Assembly (NCBI RefSeq): GCF_047600445.1
Contig: NZ_JASGKT010000002.1
Span: 2,170,001-2,234,000, forward strand
Direction of reading: 5' to 3'
DNA: 64,000 bases
Source of the DNA: Piscinibacter sp047600445
GTDB taxonomy: Bacteria; Pseudomonadota; Gammaproteobacteria; Burkholderiales; Burkholderiaceae_C
Position numbers and translations under genes: made by a program. The notes below the pieces were generated by a model. The model was not told the DNA's origin. It saw only the letters and a program-made list of their open reading frames with translations, and did no database searches. The stretch's first letter is position 1, and each line of letters opens with the position of its first letter. Positions 42,130 through 50,765 of this stretch are shown here, piece by piece.

Positions 42130-44124
42130 ATGTACAGCACGCGCTTCCTCGACCTGCCGCCGCTGGCCGGCGCCGCCGGCACGGTGCAGTTGCCGGGCTC
42201 CAAGAGCATCTCCAACCGCGTGCTGCTGCTGGCCGGGCTGAGCGAAGGCTGCACCGAGGTGCACGCGCTGCTCGACTCCGACGACACGCAGGTGATGCTG
42301 GCGGCGCTCGCGCAGCTCGGCTGCACGCTGGAGCGCCAGGGCGACGTGCTGCGCATCACCGGCCTGGGCGGCCGGCTGGGCGTGCACGAAGCGCGGCTCT
42401 TTCTCGGCAATGCCGGCACCGCGATGCGCCCGCTCGCCGCCGCGCTGGCGCTGCTGGCCGCCACGCAGGGCGGCGACTTCACGCTCGCGGGCGTGCCGCG
42501 CATGCACGAGCGGCCGATCGGCGACCTGGTCGACGCGCTGCGCCAGCTCGGCTGCACGATCGACTACGCCGGCACGGCCGGCTACCCGCCGCTGCGCCTG
42601 CGCGGCACGGCCGGCGGCCGCCTGGACACCGCACAGGCCATCCGCGTGCGCGGCGACGTGTCGAGCCAGTTCCTCACCGCGCTGCTGCTGGCGCTGCCGC
42701 TGGTGGCGCGCGACGCGCAGGTCGCCGTCGAGGTCGACGGCGAGTTGATCTCCAAGCCCTACGTCGAGATCACGCTCGAGCTGCTGGCGCGCTTCGGCGT
42801 CGCCGTGCGGCGCGAGGGCTGGCGGCGCTTCACGATTCCCGCCGGCAGCGCCTACCGCTCGCCGGGGCGCGTGCACGTGGAAGGCGACGCCTCGTCGGCC
42901 TCTTACTTCGTCGCGCTCGGCGCGATCGCGGCGGTCGACACGCCGGTGCGCATCGAAGGCGTGGGCAGCGATTCGATCCAGGGCGACATCCGCTTCGTCG
43001 AGGCGGCGCGCGCGATGGGCGCCGAGGTGTCGGGCGGCCCGGGTTTCCTCGAGGCGCGGCGCGGCGCCTGGCCGCTGCGCGCGATCACGCTGGACTGCAA
43101 CCACATCCCCGACGCGGCGATGACGCTGGCGGTGATGGCGCTGTTCGCGCAGGGCACGACGCGCCTGACCAACATCGCGAGCTGGCGCGTCAAGGAGACC
43201 GACCGCATCGCCGCGATGGCCGCCGAGCTGCGCAAGCTCGGCGCCACCGTGGCCGAGGGCGCCGACTTCATCGAAGTGACGCCGCCGGCCAGGCTCACCC
43301 CGGCCGCCATCCACACCTACGACGACCACCGCGTCGCGATGTGTTTCTCGCTGGCCGCCTTCGGCGGCGTGCCGGTGCGCATCTTCGACCCGAAGTGCGT
43401 CGCCAAGACCTTCCCCGACTACTTCGAGGCGCTGTTCGACCTGGCGCGCACGCCCGTCGAGGCGGTGCCGGTGATCACGGTGGACGGCCCCACCGCCTCG
43501 GGCAAGGGCACGCTGGCCAGCGCGGTCGCCGAGGCGCTGGGTTACCACCTGCTCGACTCCGGCGCGGTCTACCGCGCCACCGCGCTGACGGCGCTGCGCA
43601 TCGGCGTCGCCGCGGACGACGAAGCCGCACTGGCGCGCATCGCCGCGACGCTGCCGCTGCACTTCGTCGCCGGCGCCGCGCACCTGGGCGACGAGAACGT
43701 CGCCGACGTGCTGCGCGCCGAGGAGGTCGGCGCGATGGCCTCCAAGGTCTCGGCCTGGCCGGCGGTGCGCGAGGCGCTGCGCCAGTTGCAGCTCTCGTTC
43801 CGCCGCGTGCCCGGCCTGGTGGCCGACGGGCGCGACATGGGCACGGTGATCTTCCCCGGCGCCGAGCTGAAGGTGTTCCTCACCGCGAGCGCCGCCACGC
43901 GCGCGCAGCGTCGCTACAAGCAGTTGATTTCAAAGGGAATTTCGGCTAGCATCTCGACCCTTCGCGCCGACCTCGAAGCGCGCGACGAGCGGGATCGAAA
44001 CCGCAGCGTCGCTCCCTTGAAGCCGGCCGAAGGCGCGCTGCTGCTGGACAACTCCGAACTCACCGTCGAAGCCTCGATGGAAAAGGTTCTGGAAGCCTGG
44101 GAGCAGCGCAGGCCGTTCGCCTAG
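42130..44124 (+). CDS. aroA: bifunctional EPSP synthase/cytidylate kinase
   Basis: 664 residues from ATG 42130. Residues 1 to about 440 are 3-phosphoshikimate 1-carboxyvinyltransferase: VQLPGSKSISNRVLLLAGLS, the LFLGNAGTAMRPL segment of class I enzymes, VSSQFLTALLLALP and TYDDHRVAM. Residues about 447-664 are cytidylate kinase: P-loop VITVDGPTASGKGT, LLDSGAVYRATAL and DGRDMGTVIFPGAELKVFLT. The two enzymes belong to aromatic synthesis and pyrimidine nucleotide supply and are separate neighbouring genes in many bacteria. The fused form is known in some betaproteobacteria. Only a short linker (ARTPVEAVP) joins them. Confidence 0.97.
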   Translation: MYSTRFLDLPPLAGAAGTVQLPGSKSISNRVLLLAGLSEGCTEVHALLDSDDTQVMLAALAQLGCTLERQGDVLRITGLGGRLGVHEARLFLGNAGTAMRPLAAALALLAATQGGDFTLAGVPRMHERPIGDLVDALRQLGCTIDYAGTAGYPPLRLRGTAGGRLDTAQAIRVRGDVSSQFLTALLLALPLVARDAQVAVEVDGELISKPYVEITLELLARFGVAVRREGWRRFTIPAGSAYRSPGRVHVEGDASSASYFVALGAIAAVDTPVRIEGVGSDSIQGDIRFVEAARAMGAEVSGGPGFLEARRGAWPLRAITLDCNHIPDAAMTLAVMALFAQGTTRLTNIASWRVKETDRIAAMAAELRKLGATVAEGADFIEVTPPARLTPAAIHTYDDHRVAMCFSLAAFGGVPVRIFDPKCVAKTFPDYFEALFDLARTPVEAVPVITVDGPTASGKGTLASAVAEALGYHLLDSGAVYRATALTALRIGVAADDEAALARIAATLPLHFVAGAAHLGDENVADVLRAEEVGAMASKVSAWPAVREALRQLQLSFRRVPGLVADGRDMGTVIFPGAELKVFLTASAATRAQRRYKQLISKGISASISTLRADLEARDERDRNRSVAPLKPAEGALLLDNSELTVEASMEKVLEAWEQRRPFA

Positions 44125-44160
44125 GCGGGCGGCGCACCCAGGCCCGACGCCTTCCCTCCA

Positions 44161-44218
44161 GTGCCGCAAGGCACGCCGAGGCGCCGGATCGACAACCCAA
44201 CCCCGCAGCGGAAGCTGC
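44161..44218 (+). promoter_or_regulatory. two GNRA-tetraloop hairpins in the rpsA leader
   Basis: GTGCC-GCAA-GGCAC (44161-44174) and GCAGC-GGAA-GCTGC (44205-44218) are perfect 5-pair stems with GNRA loops; the second ends 14 bases before the rpsA ATG. No proper Shine-Dalgarno sequence precedes that ATG. In E. coli and related bacteria, rpsA translation depends on leader hairpins and is repressed by S1 itself, so these stems may play the same part. Confidence 0.5.
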
Positions 44219-44232
44219 AACCGAGAAACTCC

Positions 44233-45951
44233 ATGTCCCAAACCCAACAAGCCACCAGCACCGGCGGCGAATCGTTTGCCGCCCTGTTCGAAGAATCGCT
44301 CAAGCGCTCGGAGATGCGCAGCGGCGAGGTCATCACCGCCGAAGTGGTGCGTGTCGACTACAACTTCGTGGTGGTCAATGCCGGCCTGAAGTCGGAAGCC
44401 TACATCCCCATCGACGAGTTCAAGAACGACCAGGGCGAAGTCGAAGTCCAGGTCGGCGACTTCGTCTCGGTGGCCATCGACGCGCTCGAGAACGGCTACG
44501 GCGACACCATCCTGTCGCGCGACAAGGCCAAGCGCCTGGCCTCCTGGCTGTCGCTGGAGAAGGCGCTCGAATCGGGCGAATTCGTCAACGGCACGGTCAA
44601 CGGCAAGGTCAAGGGCGGCCTGACGGTGCTGGTCAACGGCATCCGCGCCTTCCTGCCCGGCTCGCTGCTCGACACGCGCCCGGTCAAGGACATGACGCCC
44701 TTCGAGGGCAAGACCATGGAGTTCAAGGTCATCAAGCTCGACCGCAAGCGCAACAACGTGGTGCTGTCGCGCCGCGCGGTGGTCGAGGCCTCGATGGGCG
44801 AAGAGCGCGCCAAGCTGCTGGAGACGCTGACCGAAGGCGCGATCGTCAACGGCGTGGTCAAGAACATCACCGAGTACGGCGCCTTCGTCGACCTCGGCGG
44901 CATCGACGGCCTGCTGCACATCACCGACATGGCCTGGCGCCGCGTGCGCCACCCGAGCGAAGTCGTCCAGGTCGGCCAGGAGCTGCAGGCCAAGGTGCTC
45001 AAGTTCGACGCCGAGAAGAACCGCGTCTCGCTGGGCATCAAGCAGCTCGGCGACGACCCGTGGCACGGCGTGTCGCGCCGCTACCCGCAGGGCACGCGCC
45101 TGTTCGGCAAGGTCACCAACATCGCCGACTACGGCGCCTTCGTCGAGATCGAGCCGGGCATCGAGGGCCTGGTGCACGTCTCCGAGATGGACTGGACCAA
45201 CAAGAACGTCGCGCCGAGCAAGGTCGTCTCGCTGGGCGACGAGGTCGAGGTGATGGTGCTCGAGATCGACGAGGACAAGCGCCGCATCAGCCTGGGCATG
45301 AAGCAGTGCAAGGCGAACCCGTGGGAGGAGTTCGCCGCCAACGTGCAGCGCGGCGACAAGGTCAAGGGCCCCGTCAAGTCGATCACCGACTTCGGCGTGT
45401 TCGTCGGCCTGGCCGCCGGCATCGACGGCCTGGTGCACCTGTCCGACCTGTCGTGGAACGAGCCGGGCGAGAGCGCGGTGCGCAACTACAAGAAGGGCCA
45501 GGAAGTCGAGGCCGTGGTGCTGGCCGTCGACGTCGACCGCGAGCGCATCTCGCTGGGCATCAAGCAGCTCGACAGCGACCCGTTCACCAGCTACACCTCG
45601 GTGAACGACCGCGGCATGACGGTCTCCGGCAAGGTCAAGACGGTCGACGCGCGCGGCGCCGAGATCCAGCTCAACGACGACGTGACCGGCTACCTGCGCG
45701 CCTCGGAGATCGCGCGCGACCGCGTCGAGGACGCCCGCAACATCCTGAAGGAAGGCGACGAAGTCACCGCCCTGATCATCAACATCGACCGCAAGACGCG
45801 CTCGATCCAGTTGTCGATCAAGGCCAAGGACAGCGCCGACCAGCAGGAAGCGATGCAGCGCCTGTCGGCCAGCAACGAGCGCGAGACCGCCGGCACCACC
45901 AGCCTGGGCGCGCTGCTGCGCGCCAAGCTGGACGGCAACAAGGGCGAATAA
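44233..45951 (+). CDS. rpsA: 30S ribosomal protein S1
   Basis: 572 residues from ATG 44233. Six S1 RNA-binding repeats are readable, each with the KGxVxxIxxYGAFVxL-type core: GAIVNGVVKNITEYGAFVDL, TRLFGKVTNIADYGAFVEI and KGPVKSITDFGVFVGLAAGI among them, with HxSxMxW/HLSDLSWN ends. S1 brings mRNA to the ribosome, above all those with weak or no Shine-Dalgarno sequences. Length is close to the 557 residues of E. coli. Followed by ihfB, the usual partner. Confidence 0.98.
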   Translation: MSQTQQATSTGGESFAALFEESLKRSEMRSGEVITAEVVRVDYNFVVVNAGLKSEAYIPIDEFKNDQGEVEVQVGDFVSVAIDALENGYGDTILSRDKAKRLASWLSLEKALESGEFVNGTVNGKVKGGLTVLVNGIRAFLPGSLLDTRPVKDMTPFEGKTMEFKVIKLDRKRNNVVLSRRAVVEASMGEERAKLLETLTEGAIVNGVVKNITEYGAFVDLGGIDGLLHITDMAWRRVRHPSEVVQVGQELQAKVLKFDAEKNRVSLGIKQLGDDPWHGVSRRYPQGTRLFGKVTNIADYGAFVEIEPGIEGLVHVSEMDWTNKNVAPSKVVSLGDEVEVMVLEIDEDKRRISLGMKQCKANPWEEFAANVQRGDKVKGPVKSITDFGVFVGLAAGIDGLVHLSDLSWNEPGESAVRNYKKGQEVEAVVLAVDVDRERISLGIKQLDSDPFTSYTSVNDRGMTVSGKVKTVDARGAEIQLNDDVTGYLRASEIARDRVEDARNILKEGDEVTALIINIDRKTRSIQLSIKAKDSADQQEAMQRLSASNERETAGTTSLGALLRAKLDGNKGE

Positions 45952-45984
45952 GCCCCTGCCCGGCCTGCCGAAGCGCAGCACGTC

Positions 45985-46305
45985 ATGACACGATCCGACC
46001 TCGTGGCGCAACTCGCTGAGCGATTCAGCCAGTTGACGCACCGCGACACCGAGTTCGCCGTCAAGACCATCCTCGATGCGATGTCCGACGCGCTGGCGCG
46101 CGGGCACCGCATCGAGATCCGAGGCTTCGGCAGCTTCTCGATCAATCGCCGGCCGCCGCGCGTGGGCCGCAACCCGCGCAGCGGCGAGCAGGTGATCATT
46201 CCCGAGAAGCTGGTGCCCCATTTCAAGCCCGGCAAGGCGCTGCGCGAGGCGGTCGACGCGCACGTGCCGGTGCTCGACGCCGAAGACCCGCCCGCCACCG
46301 CCTGA
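45985..46305 (+). CDS. ihfB: integration host factor subunit beta
   Basis: 106 residues from ATG 45985. The DNABII fold is clear: MTRSDLVAQLAERFSQLTHR, ALARGHRIEIRGFGSFSINR and the DNA-contacting arm RPPRVGRNPRSGEQV with the intercalating proline, followed by KALREAVD. With IHF-alpha (not in the window) it bends DNA at promoters, including sigma54 promoters. Typical position directly after rpsA. Confidence 0.97.
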   Translation: MTRSDLVAQLAERFSQLTHRDTEFAVKTILDAMSDALARGHRIEIRGFGSFSINRRPPRVGRNPRSGEQVIIPEKLVPHFKPGKALREAVDAHVPVLDAEDPPATA

Positions 46306-46345
46306 GCCGCGCATCCCGCTCGTTAGAATCGACGCGGGAGACCCG

Positions 46346-46651
46346 ATGCGCTTGCTCGTCTGGCTCGTTCGAGCCGCCCTCTTCTTCCTGCTCTTCGCCT
46401 TCGCGCTGAACAACCGGCACGAGGCCGCCATCCGCTGGTTCTTCGGCCACGAGTGGCGCACGAACATGGTGTTCGTCGTGCTCGCGGCATTCGCGCTCGG
46501 CTGCGTGTTCGGCGTGCTGGCGATGCTGCCGAGCTGGTGGCGCCAGCGCAGCGTGGCGCGCCGCCACCGCGACGAGACCGATCCCGACGACGGCCCGCCG
46601 CCCGCGCCGCCGCCCCCGCCCACCGACCACCCGCCGCGCGATGGACTTTGA
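46346..46651 (+). CDS. lapA: LapA family inner membrane protein
   Basis: 101 residues from ATG 46346. Two membrane helices (about 5-22 and 40-65: RALFFLLFAFALNN-like and MVFVVLAAFALGCVFGVLAML) flank the NRHEAAIRWFFG loop; a proline-rich cytoplasmic tail ends the protein. LapA works with LapB to balance lipopolysaccharide synthesis in the inner membrane. The gene overlaps lapB by 11 bases. A TTAGAAT motif lies 16 bases upstream of the start. Confidence 0.9.
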   Translation: MRLLVWLVRAALFFLLFAFALNNRHEAAIRWFFGHEWRTNMVFVVLAAFALGCVFGVLAMLPSWWRQRSVARRHRDETDPDDGPPPAPPPPPTDHPPRDGL

Positions 46652-47783
46652 GCTGCAGTGGCTGCTGCTGGGCCTGCCGGTGGCCTTCGCGCTGGGCTGG
46701 CTGGCCTCGCGCTTCGACCTGCGCCAGTGGAAGCGCGAGCAGAAGGAGTCGCCCAAGGCCTACTACCAGGGCCTGAACCTGCTGCTCAACGAGCAGCACG
46801 ACAAGGCCATCGACGCCTTCATCGAGGCGGTGCAGCACGACCCGGACACCACCGCGCTGCACTTCGCGCTGGGCAACCTGTTCCGCCGCCGCGGCGAGTA
46901 CGAGCGCGCGGTGCGCGTGCACGAGCACCTGCTGCAGCGCGCCGACCTGAGCGCCGCCGAACGCGAGCGCGCGCAGCACGCGCTGGCGCAGGACTTCATG
47001 AAGGCCGGCCTGTTCGACCGCGCGCAGCAGGCCTTCGAAGCACTCGAGGGCACGCCCTTCGACACCGAGGCGCGGCTCGCGCTGCTGGCGCTGCACGAAC
47101 GCTCGCGCGAGTGGCGCGCCGCCGCCGAGATGGCCGCCCGGCTCGAGCGCAGCGGCAGCGGCTCGTTCGCCACGCGCATCGCGCACCACTGGTGCGAGCT
47201 GGCCGCCGAGGCCGACGCGCGGCAGCAGGGCGCCGAGGCCGACGCGGCGCTGCAACGCGCGCGCGAGGCCGCGCCGCAATCGCCGCGCCCGCTGATCATG
47301 GCCGGCCAGCGCGCTCTGGCGCGCGGCGACCGGCGCGAGGCGCTGGCGCAATGGGGCACGCTGATGGCGGCGCACCCGGGCGCGTTCAACCTGGTCGCGC
47401 ACGACTATGCCGATGCCGCGCTGGCGCTGGGCGAGGCCGGCGCGGCGCTGGAGCGCCTGGATGCGCTGTACCGCCGCCAGCCGAGCGGCGACCTGCTGGC
47501 CGCGCTCGGCCGCCTCGACGCCGACGCCGCACGCCAGCGGGCACGCACGCTCGCGCACCTGAAACAAAGCGGCTCGCTGAGCGCGGCGCAGGCCCTGCTC
47601 GCCGGCGACGGCGCGGGCGGCGAAGAGACCCAGGCCGTGCGCGACGCCGTGGCGCGCGCCGCCAGGCCGCTGCAACGCTACCGCTGCGCCGCCTGCGCCT
47701 TCGAGGCGCAGAACTACTTCTGGCAATGTCCCGGCTGCCTGGGCTGGGATACCTATCCGCCGCTGCGCCAGGAAGACCTGTGA
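46641..47783 (+). CDS. lapB: lipopolysaccharide assembly protein LapB (YciM)
   Basis: 380 residues from ATG 46641. One N-terminal membrane helix (LQWLLLGLPVAFALGWLASR) followed by the hallmark YYQGLNLLLNEQHDKAIDAF, then a series of TPR repeats to about residue 340. The C-terminal rubredoxin-like zinc site is YRCAACAFEAQNYFWQCPGC. LapB recruits the FtsH protease to degrade LpxC and so limits lipid A synthesis. The stop overlaps the start of the next gene, tying LPS control to a glycosyltransferase-like gene. Confidence 0.95.
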   Translation: MDFELQWLLLGLPVAFALGWLASRFDLRQWKREQKESPKAYYQGLNLLLNEQHDKAIDAFIEAVQHDPDTTALHFALGNLFRRRGEYERAVRVHEHLLQRADLSAAERERAQHALAQDFMKAGLFDRAQQAFEALEGTPFDTEARLALLALHERSREWRAAAEMAARLERSGSGSFATRIAHHWCELAAEADARQQGAEADAALQRAREAAPQSPRPLIMAGQRALARGDRREALAQWGTLMAAHPGAFNLVAHDYADAALALGEAGAALERLDALYRRQPSGDLLAALGRLDADAARQRARTLAHLKQSGSLSAAQALLAGDGAGGEETQAVRDAVARAARPLQRYRCAACAFEAQNYFWQCPGCLGWDTYPPLRQEDL

Positions 47784-48517
47784 TGAGCGAGGAGCAACGC
47801 GTCGTCCTGTGCATGAAGTGGGGCACCAAGTACGGCCCCGAGTACGTCAACCGCCTGTACGCGATGGTGCGCCGCCACCTGAAAGGCGAGTTCCGCTTCG
47901 TCTGCCTGACCGACCGCAGCGAGGGCATCGTGCCCGAGGTGCAGTGCCTGCCGATCCCGCCGCTGGACCTGCCGCCCGGCATCCCCGAGCGCGGCTGGAC
48001 CAAGCTGACCACCTTCGCCGCCGACCTGCACGGCCTGGCCGGCACCGCGCTCTTCCTCGACCTCGACGTGGTGATCGTCGACGACATCACGCCGTTCTTC
48101 GAGCAGCCCGGCGAGTTCCTGATCATCCACGACTGGAAGCGGCCGTGGCGCGTGACCGGCAACTCGTCGGTGTACCGCTTCCGGCTCGGCGCGCATGCCG
48201 ACGTGCTGGCGTATTTCCGCAGCCACTTCGAGGAAGTGCGCGCGCAGGTGCGCAACGAGCAGGCCTACCTGTCGGACTACCTGCACAAGCAGGGCAAGCT
48301 GGCCTACTGGCCGGCCGCGTGGTGCGCGAGCTGGAAGTACCACTGCATCCCGCGCTTCCCGGCCAACTACTGGCGCGAGCCCTTCATCCCCGAAGGCGCG
48401 CGCATCCTGATCTTCCACGGCGTGATGAACCCGCCGGATGCGCTGGCCGGGCGCCGCAACGGCAACTGGCGCTACGCCAGGCCGGCGCCGTGGATCGCCG
48501 AGCACTGGCGCGCCTGA
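47783..48517 (+). CDS. putative glycosyltransferase of the KWG-YGPEYVN family (paralogue 1)
   Basis: 244 residues from ATG 47783, sharing bases with the lapB stop (TGATG). Opens VVLCMKWGTKYGPEYVNRLY, then FRFVCLTDRSEGI, and an ALFLDLDVVIVDDI segment whose DLD resembles the DxD metal site of GT-A glycosyltransferases. C-terminal GVMNPPDALAGR and a WIAEHWR ending. No membrane segment. Two more members of the same family are encoded at 51430-52266 and 52263-53039. The substrate is unknown; linkage to lapB, msbA and Fuc4NAc-type genes suggests assembly of LPS or another surface glycan. Confidence 0.75.
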   Translation: MSEEQRVVLCMKWGTKYGPEYVNRLYAMVRRHLKGEFRFVCLTDRSEGIVPEVQCLPIPPLDLPPGIPERGWTKLTTFAADLHGLAGTALFLDLDVVIVDDITPFFEQPGEFLIIHDWKRPWRVTGNSSVYRFRLGAHADVLAYFRSHFEEVRAQVRNEQAYLSDYLHKQGKLAYWPAAWCASWKYHCIPRFPANYWREPFIPEGARILIFHGVMNPPDALAGRRNGNWRYARPAPWIAEHWRA

Positions 48518-48523
48518 GCGTCG

Positions 48524-49630
48524 TCAGCCGCGCAGCGCGGGCAGCTCGCGCATCGCCTGCAGCACGCGCGATCGTGCGTAGTGCGCGCCGATCACGCGGC
48601 GATTCCGTTCGCGCTCGGCGGCGCTCAGCGGGCGCAGCGCGGCGCCGCCGGCCGCCAGTTCGTCGATCGCGCGCAGCGCGACGCCCAGCCCCGTGTAGAA
48701 CGGGAACAGCGGGTTCTCGCGCCGCAGGTAGACCGTGGCGCCCTTGTAGAGCGCGGCGCCTATGTTGCCCACCGCCTGCTGGCGCCGGTGGTTCATGACC
48801 ACGAAGCCGCAGCGGCGGATTCGCTCGTTGTAGTCGGCCAGGCTCATCCATTCCAGCAGCGGCTCGAAGGCGCCGTCGAAGCGCTGCCGGCCGAGCGCCG
48901 CCACCTTGGCGCCGTAGTCGGCGTTGCCGTAGGACAAGGGCACCACCAGCCGTCCGTCGCCCAGGCGCCCGCGCAGCAGCTCGAAGGCGTCGGCATGGTT
49001 GTTCGACGCGGTGGCCGAGTTGCCGAGCAGGATGTCCGGCCCTTCCATCGCCGCCGGCCCGCGCTCGAAGGCATCCTCGGTCGTGAACAGCGGAATCTCG
49101 TGCTGCACGCCGGCCAGCGACGGCAGCGCGCGCCGCAGCAGCGCCTCTTCGGACGGCATCACGCTGAAGCTGTTCAGTCGCCCGGCCACGCGCTCGAGCG
49201 CCTGCGGCTTGCGCCGGCGCACCGGCGTGGCATGCGGCGGTTCGGCCGGGCCACTGCCGCCGAGCAGCACGCGCGTCGCCGGCAGGATCGGGTCGCCGAG
49301 CTGCGCCTCCAGCAGCGGGTAGTAGTCGTAGCCCCAGCCGAGCCAGGCCACGCGCGTGCGCGCGGGAGCGCGGGCGATGGCGTTGGCGAAGATCGTCGTC
49401 ATGCTGTGCGCGACGATGACATCGGCACGCGCGACGTCCAACGCCACCAGCGGCGTGCGGAACCACCACTCGGGCCGGAAGGTGACGCCGGGCGCGGGTG
49501 CCACGAAACGCTGCCGGCCCCGGCCGCGCCGGGCGATCAGCCAGTGGTTCGCGCCCGGCAGGGCCTCGTCGAAGAGCTGCCGCAGCAGCGGCACGAACTT
49601 CTCGTCGCGCGCGAGGTGGACGATCCTCAC
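48524..49630 (-). CDS. Fuc4NAc transferase-like glycosyltransferase (WecF/RffT family)
   Basis: 368 residues if started at GTG 49630, which overlaps the aminotransferase stop (GTGA). The protein has VRIVHLARDEKFVPLLRQLF at the start, RVAWLGWGYDYYPLL near 110, LLGNSATASNNHADAFELL near 195 and GNIGAALYKGATVYLRRENP near 300. These are the blocks of the TDP-N-acetylfucosamine:lipid II transferase family (4-alpha-L-fucosyltransferase family). In enterobacteria WecF adds Fuc4NAc to the enterobacterial common antigen lipid. Here it would use the sugar made by the two upstream gene products. Last gene of the minus-strand glycan operon; convergent with paralogue 1, six bases apart. Confidence 0.85.
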   Translation of the reverse strand: MRIVHLARDEKFVPLLRQLFDEALPGANHWLIARRGRGRQRFVAPAPGVTFRPEWWFRTPLVALDVARADVIVAHSMTTIFANAIARAPARTRVAWLGWGYDYYPLLEAQLGDPILPATRVLLGGSGPAEPPHATPVRRRKPQALERVAGRLNSFSVMPSEEALLRRALPSLAGVQHEIPLFTTEDAFERGPAAMEGPDILLGNSATASNNHADAFELLRGRLGDGRLVVPLSYGNADYGAKVAALGRQRFDGAFEPLLEWMSLADYNERIRRCGFVVMNHRRQQAVGNIGAALYKGATVYLRRENPLFPFYTGLGVALRAIDELAAGGAALRPLSAAERERNRRVIGAHYARSRVLQAMRELPALRG

Positions 49631-50763
49631 GGTGCGCCGCACACCGCCGTGCAGGCCTCGACGAAGCTGCGCAGCACGAGGTCGCGGTCCACGCCTATCC
49701 ACAGCGGCAGGCGCAGCAGCCGGTCGGACAGCGCATCGGTGTTCGACATCGGCGTGGCGGCGCGGCCGAAGCGCCGGCCGGCTGGCGCCGAATGCAGCGG
49801 CACGTAGTGGAACACCGGGTTCACGCCGGCCGCGCGCATGCGCGCGATGACCTCCTGGCGCGCCGCCAGCGAGGGCAGCAGCACGTAGTACATGTGCGCG
49901 TTGTGCGTGCAGTGCGCGGGCACCACCGGGCGGCGGATCCAGCCGCGCTGCTCCAGCGCCGCGAGGCCGTCGTGGTAGTGCTGCCAGATGCCCAGGCGGC
50001 GCTGCAGGATGTCGTCGCCCTTTTCCAGTTGCGCGTAGAGGAAGGCCGCGATCAGCTCGCCCGGCAGGTAGGACGAGCCGGCGTCGACCCAGGTGTACTT
50101 GTCGACCTGGCCGCGGAAGAAGGCGCTGCGGTTGGTGCCCTTCTCGCGGACGATCTCGGCGCGCGCGGCCAGCGCCGCATCGTTGACGAGCAGCGCGCCG
50201 CCCTCGCCCGAGATCACGTTCTTGGTTTCGTGGAAGCTCAGGCAGCCGAGCGCGCCCAGGGCGCCCAGCGGCCGGCCGCGGTAGGTGGAGCCGTAGCCCT
50301 GCGCGGCGTCCTCGATCACCATCAGGCCGCGGCGGCGCGCGATGTCGAGGATCGCATCCATCTCGCAGGCCACGCCGGCATAGTGCACCGGCACGATGGC
50401 CTTGGTGCGCGGCGTGATCGCGGCTTCGACCAGCGCCTCGTCGAGATTGAGCGTGTCGGCGCGGATGTCGACGAACACCGGCACGCCGCCGCGCAGCACG
50501 AAGGCGTTGGCGGTGGAGGTGAAGGTGTACGAGGGCATGATGACCTCGTCGCCCGGCGCGATGTCGGCCAGCAGCGCGCTCATCTCCAGCGCCGCGGTGC
50601 AGGAGTGCGTCAGCAGCGCCTCGGCGCAGCCGATGGTCTTCTCCAGGTGCGCGTGGCACTTCTTGGTGAAGGCGCCGTCGCCGGCCAGCATGCCGTTGGC
50701 ATAGGCCTCGGCGATGTAGACGAACTCGCGGCCGGTCATGAACGGGCGGTTGAAAGGTTCCAT
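49627..50763 (-). CDS. rffA: dTDP-4-amino-4,6-dideoxygalactose transaminase (RffA/WecE-like)
   Basis: 378 residues from ATG 50763, matching the 376 of E. coli WecE. PLP-dependent DegT/DnrJ/EryC1 family: FNRPFMTGREFVYIAEAYAN at the start, THSCTAALEMSALL, VIMPSYTFTSTANAFVLRGG, DAAQGYGSTYRG and the PLP lysine in SFHETKNVISGEGG. The SCTAALE and SFHETKN forms are specific to the WecE branch. It aminates dTDP-4-keto-6-deoxy-D-glucose to give dTDP-Fuc4N. The dTDP-glucose dehydratase genes needed earlier in the pathway are not in the window. Confidence 0.92.
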   Translation of the reverse strand: MEPFNRPFMTGREFVYIAEAYANGMLAGDGAFTKKCHAHLEKTIGCAEALLTHSCTAALEMSALLADIAPGDEVIMPSYTFTSTANAFVLRGGVPVFVDIRADTLNLDEALVEAAITPRTKAIVPVHYAGVACEMDAILDIARRRGLMVIEDAAQGYGSTYRGRPLGALGALGCLSFHETKNVISGEGGALLVNDAALAARAEIVREKGTNRSAFFRGQVDKYTWVDAGSSYLPGELIAAFLYAQLEKGDDILQRRLGIWQHYHDGLAALEQRGWIRRPVVPAHCTHNAHMYYVLLPSLAARQEVIARMRAAGVNPVFHYVPLHSAPAGRRFGRAATPMSNTDALSDRLLRLPLWIGVDRDLVLRSFVEACTAVCGAP

Positions 50764-50765
50764 CG

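Noticed and set aside
42130..44124. A frameshift or assembly error joining aroA and cmk.
   Set aside because: The frame is open across a short plausible linker, both domains are intact, and fused forms are known in betaproteobacteria.
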